Assembly: GCA_016720905.1 (NCBI GenBank)
Contig: JADKJT010000017.1
Coordinates: 62,001-126,000, forward strand
DNA from: Gemmatimonadaceae bacterium
GTDB lineage: Bacteria; Gemmatimonadota; Gemmatimonadetes; Gemmatimonadales; Gemmatimonadaceae
Length of the DNA stretch: 64,000 nucleotides
Direction: 5' to 3'
The first letter of the stretch is position 1, and each line of letters begins with the position of its first letter. A program made the translations under genes and the position numbers. This document shows, piece after piece, positions 17,804 through 26,730 of the stretch. The notes under the pieces are model-generated. The model saw only the letters and a program-made list of their open reading frames with translations, was not told the DNA's origin and searched no databases.

Positions 17804-19321
17804 TCAGCCGCGGTGCCTGGCGATCGCGCGCGCGCGGCGGTACAGGTGCGCGTAGCGTTCCGCCGTTCGTTCCCACCCGAAGTCGCGATGCATCGCGGTG
17901 GCCATGCGCGGCTCCCAGCTGGCCGGATCGGAGAAGCGCACCAACGCGCGCGATATCGCCCAGTCCATGGCGCCGGCGGTGTATTCGTCGAAGAGAAATC
18001 CGGTCACGTCGTCGTCGACGGTATCCGCAATCCCCCCCACGCGTCGACCGATTGGCAACGCCCCGTACCGCTGGGCGCGCATCTGCGTGAGTCCGCACGG
18101 TTCATACTGCGACGGCATGAGGAACATGTCGGCGCCCGCCATCAGGCGGTGTTCCAGCCGGTCGGTGAAGTCGAGTTGCACGCCGACGTGACGCGGGCGT
18201 GCGGCCGCCAGTTGCAGCAGCGCGCGCTCGTAACGGCTTTCACCGGCGCCCAGGAAGACGAACTGGGCATCGAGGTTTCGCACGAGGTGCGAATTGAGAA
18301 TGAGATCGAGACCCTTCTGCGTCACCATGCGTCCGGTCATGCCGAACAGCGGGGTGCGACGACGCTGTGGCAGCCCAAAGGAGCGCTGCAGCGCCGCCTT
18401 GCACTTGGCTTTGTTGGTGGTCGGGTCGTCGCGCGTGTAGTTGGCCGTGATCTGATCGTCGTGCGCGGGATCCCACACCGATTGGTCGATGCCGTTGATG
18501 ATGCCGGTGAAACGGTCTCCCAACCACTGAAAGACCTCCTGCAGGCCAAATCCGCCGCCGGGCGTGCGCAGTTCCGAGGCGTGGGTGGGACTGACGGTGA
18601 CGACCATGTCGGCGAACGTCAGTCCGGCCTTGAGAAAATTGATCTTGTCGTACCACTCGACGTGCCGGAATGTGAAGAGTTCCGGCGGAATGCCGCACTC
18701 GTTCAACTGCGACGACGGGAAATGCCCCTGATAGCCCGCATTGTGCACGGACAGCACCGTCGGCGTGCTGAGATAGCGTTCGCGCAGTCCGGCATAGGAG
18801 CGCATGTACATGAGCGCCAGCGACGTGTGCCAATCGTGCGCATGAATCAGCAGGGGTCCGGCAATCAGGCGCGGAATGGCATCGAGCACGGCTCGCGAAA
18901 ACAGGGCAAACCGGCGTGCATTGTCGGCGTAATCCCGACCGCCCTCGCCATACAACCCGAGGCGGTTGAAATACTCGGGGATGTCCACAAAAACCACCTT
19001 GGGGCCCGGCGACGGATGCACCTCGCGGAAGAACCGCACTTCTTCCCCTTGGAACCCGAGATCAATCCGGATGGGCCGACCGAGGGGCGCGAGATCGGGT
19101 GCAAAATCGCGGACCGTGCGATACAGCGGCACAAAGACCACGACCGTGGCGCCCGAGCGCACCTGATAGTTCGCCAATCCCATGACGGCCTCGGCCAGTC
19201 CGCCGCTCCGCGCAAACGGACTGTACTCGGACGTCAGGTGCACTATGGTGGGCGCGTCGCTGCTCGTCGATGATGGCACCGGCGGACTGAAGTTCGGCGT
19301 GGGCATTGCCGGGGAAGTCAT
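17804..19321 (-). CDS. glgA: Glycogen synthase
   Basis: A 505-residue GT5-type glycosyltransferase that extends alpha-1,4-glucan from ADP- or UDP-glucose. The N-terminal starch-synthase domain has IVHLTSEYSPFARSGGLAEAV, equivalent to the sugar-nucleotide loop (KxGGL in classical GlgA, here RSGGL), and LIHAHDWHT. The C-terminal GT1-like half has GRMVTQKGLDLIL and MPSQYEPCGLTQMRAQRYG, with the conserved EPCGLTQ. It starts 30 bases after the glgP stop and ends 2 bases before the GH57 start, so the three genes form a tight operon. The nonstandard Arg in place of Lys in the KxGGL loop is worth noting. Start is ATG 19321. Confidence 0.93.
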   Translation of the reverse strand: MTSPAMPTPNFSPPVPSSTSSDAPTIVHLTSEYSPFARSGGLAEAVMGLANYQVRSGATVVVFVPLYRTVRDFAPDLAPLGRPIRIDLGFQGEEVRFFREVHPSPGPKVVFVDIPEYFNRLGLYGEGGRDYADNARRFALFSRAVLDAIPRLIAGPLLIHAHDWHTSLALMYMRSYAGLRERYLSTPTVLSVHNAGYQGHFPSSQLNECGIPPELFTFRHVEWYDKINFLKAGLTFADMVVTVSPTHASELRTPGGGFGLQEVFQWLGDRFTGIINGIDQSVWDPAHDDQITANYTRDDPTTNKAKCKAALQRSFGLPQRRRTPLFGMTGRMVTQKGLDLILNSHLVRNLDAQFVFLGAGESRYERALLQLAAARPRHVGVQLDFTDRLEHRLMAGADMFLMPSQYEPCGLTQMRAQRYGALPIGRRVGGIADTVDDDVTGFLFDEYTAGAMDWAISRALVRFSDPASWEPRMATAMHRDFGWERTAERYAHLYRRARAIARHRG

Positions 19322-19351
19322 GAAATCGTGACGGCAGAGTATGAACGACGG

Positions 19352-21544
19352 TCAGGCGGTTGGCGGATCGTCGGGCAGGACGTCGCCAAGAATGCTGGGC
19401 GCGTAGTACGCGCGGGCATATTGCTCCACCATGCGACGCGCGGTGAACTGCTGCCCGGCGACACGCATCGCGTGCTTCATGGTGAGGATCCAGCGGCGGG
19501 GCAGGTCGAGCGCGTCGCGCTCATAGAAGCGCGGCACCACTTCCTGCTCCAGCAGCGTATACAGGCGCTCAACGGTCCCATTGGCATCGTCCGAATCGAC
19601 GGCGGCCGGGATGGCCCAGCCATTGTTGCCCTCATAGCCCTCCTCCCACCACCCGTCGATCGTAGACAGGTGCGGCACACCGTTCAGACCCGCCTTCATG
19701 CCGCTGGTTCCGGAGGCCTCCATCGGCACCCGCGGCAGGTTCATCCAGACATCGACACCCTGCACCAACAAATGGGCGAGATGCATGCCGTAGTCTTCGA
19801 CGAACGCGATGCGTCCCTCGAATTGCGGATCGCGCGTGAATTGGTAGACGTTCTGCAGAATCTGCTTGCCGGGATTGTCCGCCGGGTGCGCCTTGCCGGC
19901 AAAGACGATTTGCACGGGGCGCGACGTGTTGGTGACCAGCTTGCGCAGTCGCTCCACGTCGCGAAAAATCAGGTCGGCCCGTTTGTAGGTCGCAAACCGA
20001 CGCGCGAATCCGATGGTCAGCACATGTGGATCGAGCAGGGTCCCGGCGCCGACCAACTGCACGGTTTCCATCGTGCGCTGCGCGAACGACCGCCGGGCCT
20101 CATCACGCACCAGTCGCATCAGGATGTGCTTCAACCGCAGGTGCGTGCCCCAGAGCTGGTCGTCATCAAGCAGCAGCACCTGTTCCCAGAGTGCCGGATC
20201 GTTGGCGTGGCCCCACTGCGGGCCCAGTTGGCGGTCGAGCAGCTGCATGATGGGGTTGGCCATCCACGTCGCGAGATGCACGCCATTCGTGACGTGCCCC
20301 ACGGGGATGCTGTCGGCGGTTCGCCCCGGCCACAGCGGTTTGCACAGTTCACGGGAGACGACGCCGTGACGACGCGCCACCGCGTTCACCCGACGCGACA
20401 GGCGAATGGAGGCGGCGGTCATGTGGAACATCCCGGCGCCGGCCTCCGGGTGATAGCCAATGCGCAGGAATGCCTCGACGTCGATACCCATGGCCAGCCA
20501 CATGCCGTTGTTCGTTCCGCCGGCGCATTCGCGCACATCGCTGACGGCGAATTGGTCGTGACCGGCGGGGACTGGGGTATGCGTGGTGAAGACACTGCAC
20601 GAGCGTACCTGCTTGACGGCCTCGGCGTACGACAGGCCGCTCTCGCAGAGTTCGCGGACACGTTCGACCATCATGAAGGCGGCATGCCCTTCGTTGGCGT
20701 GCCACGCCGCCGGGGCGACGCCCAGCGCGCGCAGCGCGCGCACGCCGCCGACACCCAACAGCCACTCCTGGCGCAATCGCAGGGCGGGTCCGCCCGAATA
20801 GAGGCTCGACAGCAGCGGCCGATCGTCGACGTGGTTCTCGTCGAGATCAGAGTCCAACAGGTAGACCGGCACCCGCCCGACCTGCATGCGCCACACACGA
20901 ATGTGCACGTCGCGTCCAAAGGTGTTCACGGTTACCAGGTGACGCGCACCGTCGGGACCCGGGATCGGCACGATCGGCACCTGATCGAACGAAATCGTGT
21001 CGGCGGAGTTCTCCTGCCAGCCGTCGGTGCGAATTCGCTGATCGAAGTAACCGTGACGGTACAGGATGCCCACTGCCACCACGGGTACACCCAGATCCGA
21101 CGCCGTCTTGAGGTGATCACCGGCAAGGACGCCAAGACCACCGGAGTAGATCGGCACCGAATTGTGCACCCCGAATTCCGCGCAGAAGTACGCGACGGGC
21201 TTGCCCCGCAGTTCGGGAAACGTCCGCGCGTACCAGGTGTGCTCGTCGGATTCCTCGGCCTTGAGCCACGCGATCAGGCGATCGTAGCGCGCGCAGAATC
21301 CCGCATCCGTGGCCAGTGCGGCCAGACGCTCGGGCGCGACCTCCTGCAACAGGACAATCGGGTTGTGGCGCAGCCGATTCCACAGCGCCTCGTCGACTTC
21401 GCGAAACAGTGCGCGGGCGTCGCGATTCCAGCTCCACGCGAGATTCCTCGCCAACTGGGTGAGTCCGGCGATGCGTGGCGGCAGCGACTGGAAGGCGCTG
21501 ACTGAGGTGGGGGTTGGCGAGTGGGCGGTGGCTGTTGCGGTCAT
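19352..21544 (-). CDS. glgP: Alpha-glucan (glycogen) phosphorylase
   Basis: A 730-residue phosphorylase that releases glucose 1-phosphate from alpha-glucans using pyridoxal phosphate. The start ATG at 21544 precedes an N-terminal DUF3417-type region (GLTQLARNLAWSWNRDARALF), as in the Thermotoga/archaeal-type phosphorylases rather than the E. coli type. VAYFCAEFGVHNSVPIYSGG and VNGVHLATW are conserved. The PLP lysine is Lys617 in EASGTSGMKAGLNGVP. It is first in the minus-strand operon glgP-glgA-GH57. About 200 bases separate its start from the divergent thrC, and the promoters of both must lie there, although I could not pick out convincing -35/-10 pairs. Confidence 0.93.
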   Translation of the reverse strand: MTATATAHSPTPTSVSAFQSLPPRIAGLTQLARNLAWSWNRDARALFREVDEALWNRLRHNPIVLLQEVAPERLAALATDAGFCARYDRLIAWLKAEESDEHTWYARTFPELRGKPVAYFCAEFGVHNSVPIYSGGLGVLAGDHLKTASDLGVPVVAVGILYRHGYFDQRIRTDGWQENSADTISFDQVPIVPIPGPDGARHLVTVNTFGRDVHIRVWRMQVGRVPVYLLDSDLDENHVDDRPLLSSLYSGGPALRLRQEWLLGVGGVRALRALGVAPAAWHANEGHAAFMMVERVRELCESGLSYAEAVKQVRSCSVFTTHTPVPAGHDQFAVSDVRECAGGTNNGMWLAMGIDVEAFLRIGYHPEAGAGMFHMTAASIRLSRRVNAVARRHGVVSRELCKPLWPGRTADSIPVGHVTNGVHLATWMANPIMQLLDRQLGPQWGHANDPALWEQVLLLDDDQLWGTHLRLKHILMRLVRDEARRSFAQRTMETVQLVGAGTLLDPHVLTIGFARRFATYKRADLIFRDVERLRKLVTNTSRPVQIVFAGKAHPADNPGKQILQNVYQFTRDPQFEGRIAFVEDYGMHLAHLLVQGVDVWMNLPRVPMEASGTSGMKAGLNGVPHLSTIDGWWEEGYEGNNGWAIPAAVDSDDANGTVERLYTLLEQEVVPRFYERDALDLPRRWILTMKHAMRVAGQQFTARRMVEQYARAYYAPSILGDVLPDDPPTA

Positions 21545-21746
21545 TGGGCGGTAGTGCAGGGAGCGTGGCGCCACGGATCGGCCACCACCGATGAGACGAA
21601 GATAAACGTATGTACTTTCAGACGGCCGTGTCCACCAAAAGGACACCACAAAACGCCGGATTCCCCCGGCCCATGGCGGGCTGCCGCGCAATCGTTTGCG
21701 AGGCGAGTCGTCGATGAAACGGATCGCGTGTTAAACTGTGTCCGGT

Positions 21747-23090
21747 ATGACCACTGCCTCCGACCTGTTCCTCGCCCCCGGCGACGCCAGTATACAACGT
21801 TGTGCACGGTGCGGAGCGACGTGTGGCGCGCTCGACGCATCGCCGGCATGCCCGTCGTGCGGTGGGCTGCTGGACATTGTGCACGCACCGCCCTGCGACG
21901 CCAAGGGCCAGACGCTGGACGCCGCGACGCTGCGTGCCGGCTTTTCGCAGCACTGCTGCGCGCGACCACTCGGGTCGCCCTCCGGCGTCTGGCGTTTCGA
22001 GTCGCTGGTCATGCCCGGCGCTGGTTCGGCGATCGTCAGTCATCCGGAAGGCAACACCCCGCTGATCACTCGCGGAACGATCGATCGCTTCGTTGGCGTG
22101 GAGGGGCTGCGTGTCAAGCACGAAGGACACAACCCCACCGGGTCGTTCAAGGATCGGGGGATGACGGTTGGCGTGACGCAAGCGGTGCGACTCGGCGCAA
22201 CGGCCGTGGCCTGTGCGTCCACGGGAAACACCTCCGCGTCACTGGCCTCGTACGCGGCACAGGCCGGCATTCCCGGACTGGTGTTTGTCCCCGCCGGCAA
22301 GATCGCCCTCGGCAAGTTGGCGCAAACCCTGGGATACGGCGCACGGACCCTGATGGTTCGTGGCGATTTCGATGCCTGTCTCCGCCTCGTGCAGGAGGCC
22401 GCGCGCGACTTGGGGATCTACCTGCTCAACTCAATCAATCCGTGGCGCGTGGAAGGGCAGAAGACCATCGTGCTCGAACTGTTGCAGCAGCTCGACTGGC
22501 AGGCACCGGATTTCATTGTGCTGCCGGCCGGCAATCTGGGTAACACCGCGGCGTTCGGGAAAGCACTGCGAGAGGCACTCGCGCTGGGCCTCATCGATCG
22601 TCTGCCACGACTGGTCGCCGTTCAGGCCGCCGGGGCCGCCCCATTCGCCCGGAGCTTTCGCGAAGGGTTTGCCACCCGGCACACAGTCGTGGCCGATACG
22701 ATCGCCACCGCCATCCGCATCGGCGATCCGGCGTCGTGGGATCGCGCGGTGCGGGCGATCCGCGAAACCAACGGCATGGTCCTGTCGTGCACTGATGAGG
22801 AGATCGTGGCGGCGAAGATCACCATTGATGCCTCCGGCGTCGGGTGCGAACCAGCGAGCGCCGCCAGCATTGCGGGTGTGCGACGCCTGGTGCAGGATGG
22901 AGTGATCACGTCAGCCCATCGGGTGGTGGCCGTGTTGACGGGGCATATTCTCAAGGATCCCGGTATGCTGGTAGACTTGCATCAACGCGACGATTTCGCG
23001 CTGGCCAACCGACCCATCGAGATCGACGCCGATGTGCGCGCCGTGGCGCGCGTGCTGGCGCACCTGACACCCGCGGGACCCTCCGCATGA
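21747..23090 (+). CDS. thrC: Threonine synthase
   Basis: A 447-residue PLP enzyme that converts O-phosphohomoserine to threonine. An N-terminal zinc-ribbon-like segment has two CxxC pairs (CARCG and CPSCG). The PLP lysine is Lys135 in NPTGSFKDRGM, and STGNTSASLASYA follows as expected for the phosphate/substrate loop. ATG 21747 was chosen; a GTG three codons upstream (21738) is possible. The stop overlaps the next gene's ATG (ATGA), so the downstream SDR-like gene is translationally coupled. The closest family resemblance is the type II fold with an N-terminal zinc finger seen in several phyla. Confidence 0.93.
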   Translation: MTTASDLFLAPGDASIQRCARCGATCGALDASPACPSCGGLLDIVHAPPCDAKGQTLDAATLRAGFSQHCCARPLGSPSGVWRFESLVMPGAGSAIVSHPEGNTPLITRGTIDRFVGVEGLRVKHEGHNPTGSFKDRGMTVGVTQAVRLGATAVACASTGNTSASLASYAAQAGIPGLVFVPAGKIALGKLAQTLGYGARTLMVRGDFDACLRLVQEAARDLGIYLLNSINPWRVEGQKTIVLELLQQLDWQAPDFIVLPAGNLGNTAAFGKALREALALGLIDRLPRLVAVQAAGAAPFARSFREGFATRHTVVADTIATAIRIGDPASWDRAVRAIRETNGMVLSCTDEEIVAAKITIDASGVGCEPASAASIAGVRRLVQDGVITSAHRVVAVLTGHILKDPGMLVDLHQRDDFALANRPIEIDADVRAVARVLAHLTPAGPSA

Positions 23091-23824
23091 TGTCGCCGTC
23101 TCCCCGACGAACGCTGGTGACGGGCGCCGGACGACCACTGGGCATCGAGCTTGTTCGACAAAGCTTGTTGCGCGGCGACAAGGTGTATGCGGCGTCGAGA
23201 AATCCGGCTCGCATACCGGTGCTGGCCGATCTGCGTGCCGAGTTTCCCGGACTCGAGTTGCTGGCACTCGACCCGGCCGACGCGGCGTCGGTGGCGGAGG
23301 CCATTCCGGTGCTCGAAGCGCTTACGTCGTCGCTGGATCTGCTGGTGATTGCGCCGGCGGAAGCGGGCGCCCACGAACGCGTGAGCGACGCTGCGCGCGA
23401 TGAGTCGCTGTCCACGATGTCGGGAACTGGTTTGGTCGAGCACTATCGCCGCCACGCGGTGGCGCCCGTGCTGCTGGTGCGGACCCTGTTGCCGTGGCTG
23501 TCCACCGGCGATGGCGCGCGGGTCCTGATGGTCACCACCGGTCTGGGATCGCTCGCCAACAAGACGGCCGGTGGCGAGTACGCGAGCAGCGCCAGTGCGG
23601 CCGCACTGCACATGCTGACGCGCGCGTTGGCCAATGACCTTTCCGAACACGGCATCACGGTGTGCCTGGGTAATCCGGGCGATTATGCGGCGATTCCGGA
23701 TGAACCGGCCTTTCGGATTCCGATGGATGAAGCGGCGCTGGGGTTGCTTTCCATCACCGATCGTCTGGCCCGTGAGCGGAGTGGTGCCTATCTCGATTAC
23801 ACCGGGGCCGAACGTCCTTGGTGA
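23087..23824 (+). CDS. SDR-fold protein lacking the usual catalytic Tyr/Lys
   Basis: A 245-residue Rossmann protein. TGAGRPLG near the N-terminus is the TGxxxxxG dinucleotide motif, ASRNP follows strand 2, and VLMVTTGLGS lies where the catalytic Ser strand is found. However, the active-site helix reads EYASSASAAALHMLTRALA, which lacks the YxxxK spacing; aligning on the MLTRALA helix puts Ser and Ala where Tyr and Lys should be. It may bind a cofactor without standard SDR catalysis. Its ATG overlaps the thrC stop by four bases, and its own stop overlaps the next GTG, so it is part of a coupled three-gene unit. No role in threonine synthesis is known. Confidence 0.8.
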   Translation: MMSPSPRRTLVTGAGRPLGIELVRQSLLRGDKVYAASRNPARIPVLADLRAEFPGLELLALDPADAASVAEAIPVLEALTSSLDLLVIAPAEAGAHERVSDAARDESLSTMSGTGLVEHYRRHAVAPVLLVRTLLPWLSTGDGARVLMVTTGLGSLANKTAGGEYASSASAAALHMLTRALANDLSEHGITVCLGNPGDYAAIPDEPAFRIPMDEAALGLLSITDRLARERSGAYLDYTGAERPW

Positions 23825-25221
23825 CGGTTGTGGCGCCGCGGCGGTTCGCCAGCCGTACATGGTGGGGCGCTGCCGTTGGTGTGTGGGCGCTGGCCTGCGC
23901 AAAGAACACGCCGGTCGGCGAAGATCCCCCACCCGTTGCGATGCCGCCGGATGCCGCCGGCACGTTGGCGGTCATCCCCGTGCAGGTCACGTACGTGTTG
24001 CGCAGTCTGCGTCCGGCCCTCGATTCGCTCTTCCCCATCAGGGATTCGCTGAATGCGCCCCAGTGCACGGCCGTCGGGGGACTCTTCTGTCATCAGTATG
24101 TGTATCGACGGGATTCGCTGACCCTTCGGACCACGGCCGATCGCCTGCAGATCGATACGCGCCTGTCCTATCGCGCGCAGATGGGCATGTTGGGCGGCGC
24201 CCGGTTCGCCAGTTGTGGGTATCCACCCGAGCAGGCGCGACGGGCATTGCTGACAATGTCGACGTCGCTGTACTGGCGGCGTGACTGGCGGGTGGGCGCC
24301 CGTGATACCAAGCTGACAGCCACCCTGCTCGATCAGTGTCTCGTGACGTTGGTGGGCATGAACGCCACGCGCGCGCTGCATGACCTGTTGGATCGACAAC
24401 TACACGACTTTGCGGCGGAAGCGGACACCACGATTCCGCGAGTCGCGGATTTCAAACCGTTGGCCGATTCATTGTGGCGAAGTTTCCTGGAGCCAACGGC
24501 ACTGGATTCCATGGGGACACTCTGGCTGTTGATGGAACCCGAGGCCGTCCGTGTGACACCATTGGTGGGCACCGGGCCCAGCATCACGACGTCGTTGGTG
24601 CTGTATGCGCGACCGCGCGTCGTCAGCGGCCGACGTCCGGCCACACGTTTTCGCGCCCTGCCGGCATTGGCGCTTGGGGAAGCCCCTGCGCAGTTCTCGG
24701 TGCCCGTGAGTGTCGAATTGCCGTTCGAGGATGTAGCGCGCCGAGCGAGCGTGTTGTTGTCGGCAGAAACGGTTGGGGGCGGGGTCCATGTCGATAGTGT
24801 GCAGGTGCGCGGCACCGGCGACAGCGTCTCGATCGACCTCGATGTGTCGGGCAGTCTGCGCGGTCGACTGAATCTCGGCTCGCGTCTTCGGTGGGATGCG
24901 GCATCACGCGAGTTGCGACTCGACAATCTGGAGTGGTCATTGGAGAGTCAGGGCATTCTTTCGCGCGTCAAGGCGACGCTTGGTGCGCCGCTGGTCGCGC
25001 GCGCGGTACGGAGAGCCACGCTGGGCGGACGCATCCCGCTTGGCGCGCAACTCGATTCGGTTCGCGCGGAACTGATGTTCAAGCTCAATGGTCCGGTCGG
25101 GCCGGGCGTGGTCATGGGCAGCAGCGTCAGCAACGTGCAGATTGTCGGGGTCACGTCGAACGCGACGGCATTCGTGGTGCGAGCGCGACTCACGGGCACG
25201 TCGGGTGTATGGATTCAGTGA
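23821..25221 (+). CDS. DUF4403-family lipoprotein
   Basis: A 466-residue lipoprotein starting at GTG 23821, which overlaps the preceding stop as GTGA. The signal ends in GVWALAC (Cys26). The mature part has the DUF4403 layout: a strand-rich N-terminus with paired Cys (residues about 81 and 90, CTAVGGLFC), a central RDWRVGARDTKLTATLLDQC and a C-terminal RVKATLGAPLVARAVRRATLG, then a beta-rich end. DUF4403 proteins are exported, of unknown function and resemble lipid-binding tubular lipid-binding (TULIP/BPI-like) folds only by loose inference. No neighbour suggests a partner. About 40 bases separate it from the next gene. Confidence 0.75.
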   Translation: MTVVAPRRFASRTWWGAAVGVWALACAKNTPVGEDPPPVAMPPDAAGTLAVIPVQVTYVLRSLRPALDSLFPIRDSLNAPQCTAVGGLFCHQYVYRRDSLTLRTTADRLQIDTRLSYRAQMGMLGGARFASCGYPPEQARRALLTMSTSLYWRRDWRVGARDTKLTATLLDQCLVTLVGMNATRALHDLLDRQLHDFAAEADTTIPRVADFKPLADSLWRSFLEPTALDSMGTLWLLMEPEAVRVTPLVGTGPSITTSLVLYARPRVVSGRRPATRFRALPALALGEAPAQFSVPVSVELPFEDVARRASVLLSAETVGGGVHVDSVQVRGTGDSVSIDLDVSGSLRGRLNLGSRLRWDAASRELRLDNLEWSLESQGILSRVKATLGAPLVARAVRRATLGGRIPLGAQLDSVRAELMFKLNGPVGPGVVMGSSVSNVQIVGVTSNATAFVVRARLTGTSGVWIQ

Positions 25222-25260
25222 TGTCACGCGTCGGGTTCACCCGCTAACTGGAAGTGTCCT

Positions 25261-26219
25261 ATGTTCGCTCGAAACATGATGTGGCTCGCGACGGTGGGGC
25301 TCAGCGCGATTGGCGTGCTGATCGCTCCACCGGCGGGGGCACAGGCGGCGGATGCGCAGACGACGCGCTTGATGGCGCGGCTGTCCGCGTTGTCGGCCGA
25401 TTCCATGGAGGGGCGTCGTGCAGGCACCCCCGGATCGAAGCGCGCGCGCCAGTGGATTATCGGCGAACTGACGGCGATGGGGGCGAATCCCGTAGGAACA
25501 TCATTCGAACAGGCGGTCACGCTGCCGGCACGCGCCGGAAGCGACACCAGTGGCGCCAATGTGATTGCCCGCATTCCGGGCACACGTCGCGACGGACCGG
25601 TGATCGTGTTGAGTGCGCACTACGATCATCTGGGGGTGCGCAACGGACAGGTGTTCAACGGAGCTGACGACGATGCGTCGGGGTGTGTGGCGCTCCTGAC
25701 CATCGCGGAACGCCTGCTCAAGGACCCGCCGCAACATGACGTGATCCTGGCGTTCTTTGACAACGAGGAAGGGGGATGCACGGCTCCCGCACCTTCGTGA
25801 CGTCGGGAATGATTCCACTGGAAAAGATGGCACTCGACATCAGTCTCGACATGGTGGCGCGTCAGGACGGCAAGGCGCTGTGGGTATCGGGCACGTCGCA
25901 CAATCCGGCGTTCAAGCCGATGGCCGAGGCGGCCGCGAACGCAGCGGCGATTCCCATTCGGTTCGGACATGATACCAAGGACCTGAAACCCGGCGACGAC
26001 TGGACCAACTCGTCGGATCATGCGGCGTTTCACGGCAAGGGCATTCCGTTCCTGTATCTCGGCGTTGAAGATCACGTCGACTATCACAAGAGCGGCGACG
26101 ACGCAGACAAGGTCGATCCGGTGTTCTACCGTGGCGCGGTGGACTTTGCCCATCGATTGGTACGCGAAGCGGATGCGCGCATTGATGGCCTGCCCCTCAA
26201 ATCAGTGCCGGGGCGCTAA
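25261..26219 (+). pseudogene. M28-family metallopeptidase, broken by one frameshift
   Basis: One exported peptidase of about 319 residues split over two frames. The first frame (from ATG 25261) has a signal peptide (GVLIAPPAGAQA), then VIVLSAHYDHLG and NGADDDASG, the zinc ligands of the M28 fold, and FFDNEEGG with the catalytic Glu, before leaving frame. The second frame continues as HGSRTFVTSGMIP, LDISLDMVARQ, and SSDHAAFHGKGIPFLYLGVEDHVDYH with the last zinc His. Adding a G to the five-G run at 25771-25775 restores EEGGMHGSRTFV. The aminopeptidase/carboxypeptidase specificity is unknown. It converges with the Cdd1-like gene, overlapping by four bases. Confidence 0.82.
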
Positions 26220-26530
26220 GACACGCCTTCGCGCGCCTTGAACGTGCGCTTCCGTTCGGCGGTATAGTGCCACCACGGATGCGGAGGCGCCCCTTCCATG
26301 AACCGTACTGCGGCGATGAAGACGTCGGCGACGCAGGGATCCTGCCGACATTGTGTCAGCGCGCACAAGCGATCGTAGAGCGCGTACGGATCCTGACCGG
26401 CGAGTTGTGCGGGTGATCCGAAGCCGAGCAGTGCCAAGTCACCGGCAATGGACGGCCCGATGTTGGGAATATCCGTAAACACGCGTGCGTCTTGCGCGGT
26501 GGTGGCCTTGGCCGAGCGTCGTACAGACAT
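26216..26530 (-). CDS. Cdd1-like helix-hairpin-helix protein
   Basis: A 104-residue soluble protein from ATG 26530. The core FTDIPNIGPSIAGDLALLGF is a helix-hairpin-helix motif (IPNIGP), followed by SPAQLAGQDPYALYDRLC and CRQDPCVADVFIAAVRF, ending in PHPWWHYTAERK. This order matches the Cdd1 family (PF11731, often annotated as pathogenicity locus or mitomycin resistance), which usually has DPxxLYxxLC and WWxW segments. HhH motifs usually bind DNA without sequence specificity; no function is proven for the family. It is monocistronic, facing the M28 gene, and preceded on its strand by a hairpin and a tiny ORF. Confidence 0.82.
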   Translation of the reverse strand: MSVRRSAKATTAQDARVFTDIPNIGPSIAGDLALLGFGSPAQLAGQDPYALYDRLCALTQCRQDPCVADVFIAAVRFMEGAPPHPWWHYTAERKRTFKAREGVS

Positions 26531-26563
26531 CGGTGTTTCCCGCGTTGACTGGTGGTGAGACAC

Positions 26564-26596
26564 GAAGGGCCGCCGCATCCTGCGCGACGGCCCTTC
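26564..26596 (-). terminator. Strong inverted repeat between tiny ORF and Cdd1-like gene
   Basis: GAAGGGCCG (26564-26572) and CGGCCCTTC (26588-26596) are perfect complements with a 15-base centre that can itself pair (CGC/GCG). It lies 66 bases downstream of the tiny ORF's stop on the minus strand and 34 bases upstream of the Cdd1-like start. No T-tract follows on either strand, so terminator is the likely but unproven role. Confidence 0.5.
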
Positions 26597-26661
26597 CTGC
26601 TGCGTGTCCAATGAAGGACAGTCCTAGCCGGCTCGAGACGACGCTCGATCCGGAACCCGGG

Positions 26662-26727
26662 TTACCGGGTGGCGATCAGGAGATCGTTTGCCCAGGCCGA
26701 GCCGGCGTAGGTACGGGAATCGAACAA
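26662..26727 (-). CDS. Possible 21-residue peptide with perfect Shine-Dalgarno
   Basis: On the minus strand, AGGAGGTGATCA (complement of 26729-26740) is an essentially full match to the 16S 3' end and sits seven bases before TTG 26727. That frame encodes a 21-residue peptide beginning MFDSRTYAG, containing SAWANDLLIATR, and ending TAA at 26662. Codons are in keeping with the neighbours, and a self-complementary ACCCGGTAACCCGGGT overlaps the stop. I recognise no family. It could be a small protein, a peptide precursor, a leader peptide or a chance ORF behind a non-functional SD. There is no experimental or comparative support in the window itself. Confidence 0.4.
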   Translation of the reverse strand: MFDSRTYAGSAWANDLLIATR

Positions 26728-26730
26728 ATG

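Noticed and set aside
16578..17855. A 425-codon plus-strand frame over the GH57 gene
   Set aside because: It is antisense to GH57, whose catalytic Glu and Asp motifs are on the minus strand.
19328..21505. A 725-codon plus-strand frame across glgP
   Set aside because: Antisense of a complete phosphorylase with the PLP lysine motif; the translation shows no protein-like features.
21545..21746. Divergent promoters between glgP and thrC
   Set aside because: TTAAACT near 21731 looks like a -10 element for thrC, but I found no -35 at a suitable distance on either strand, so it was not listed.
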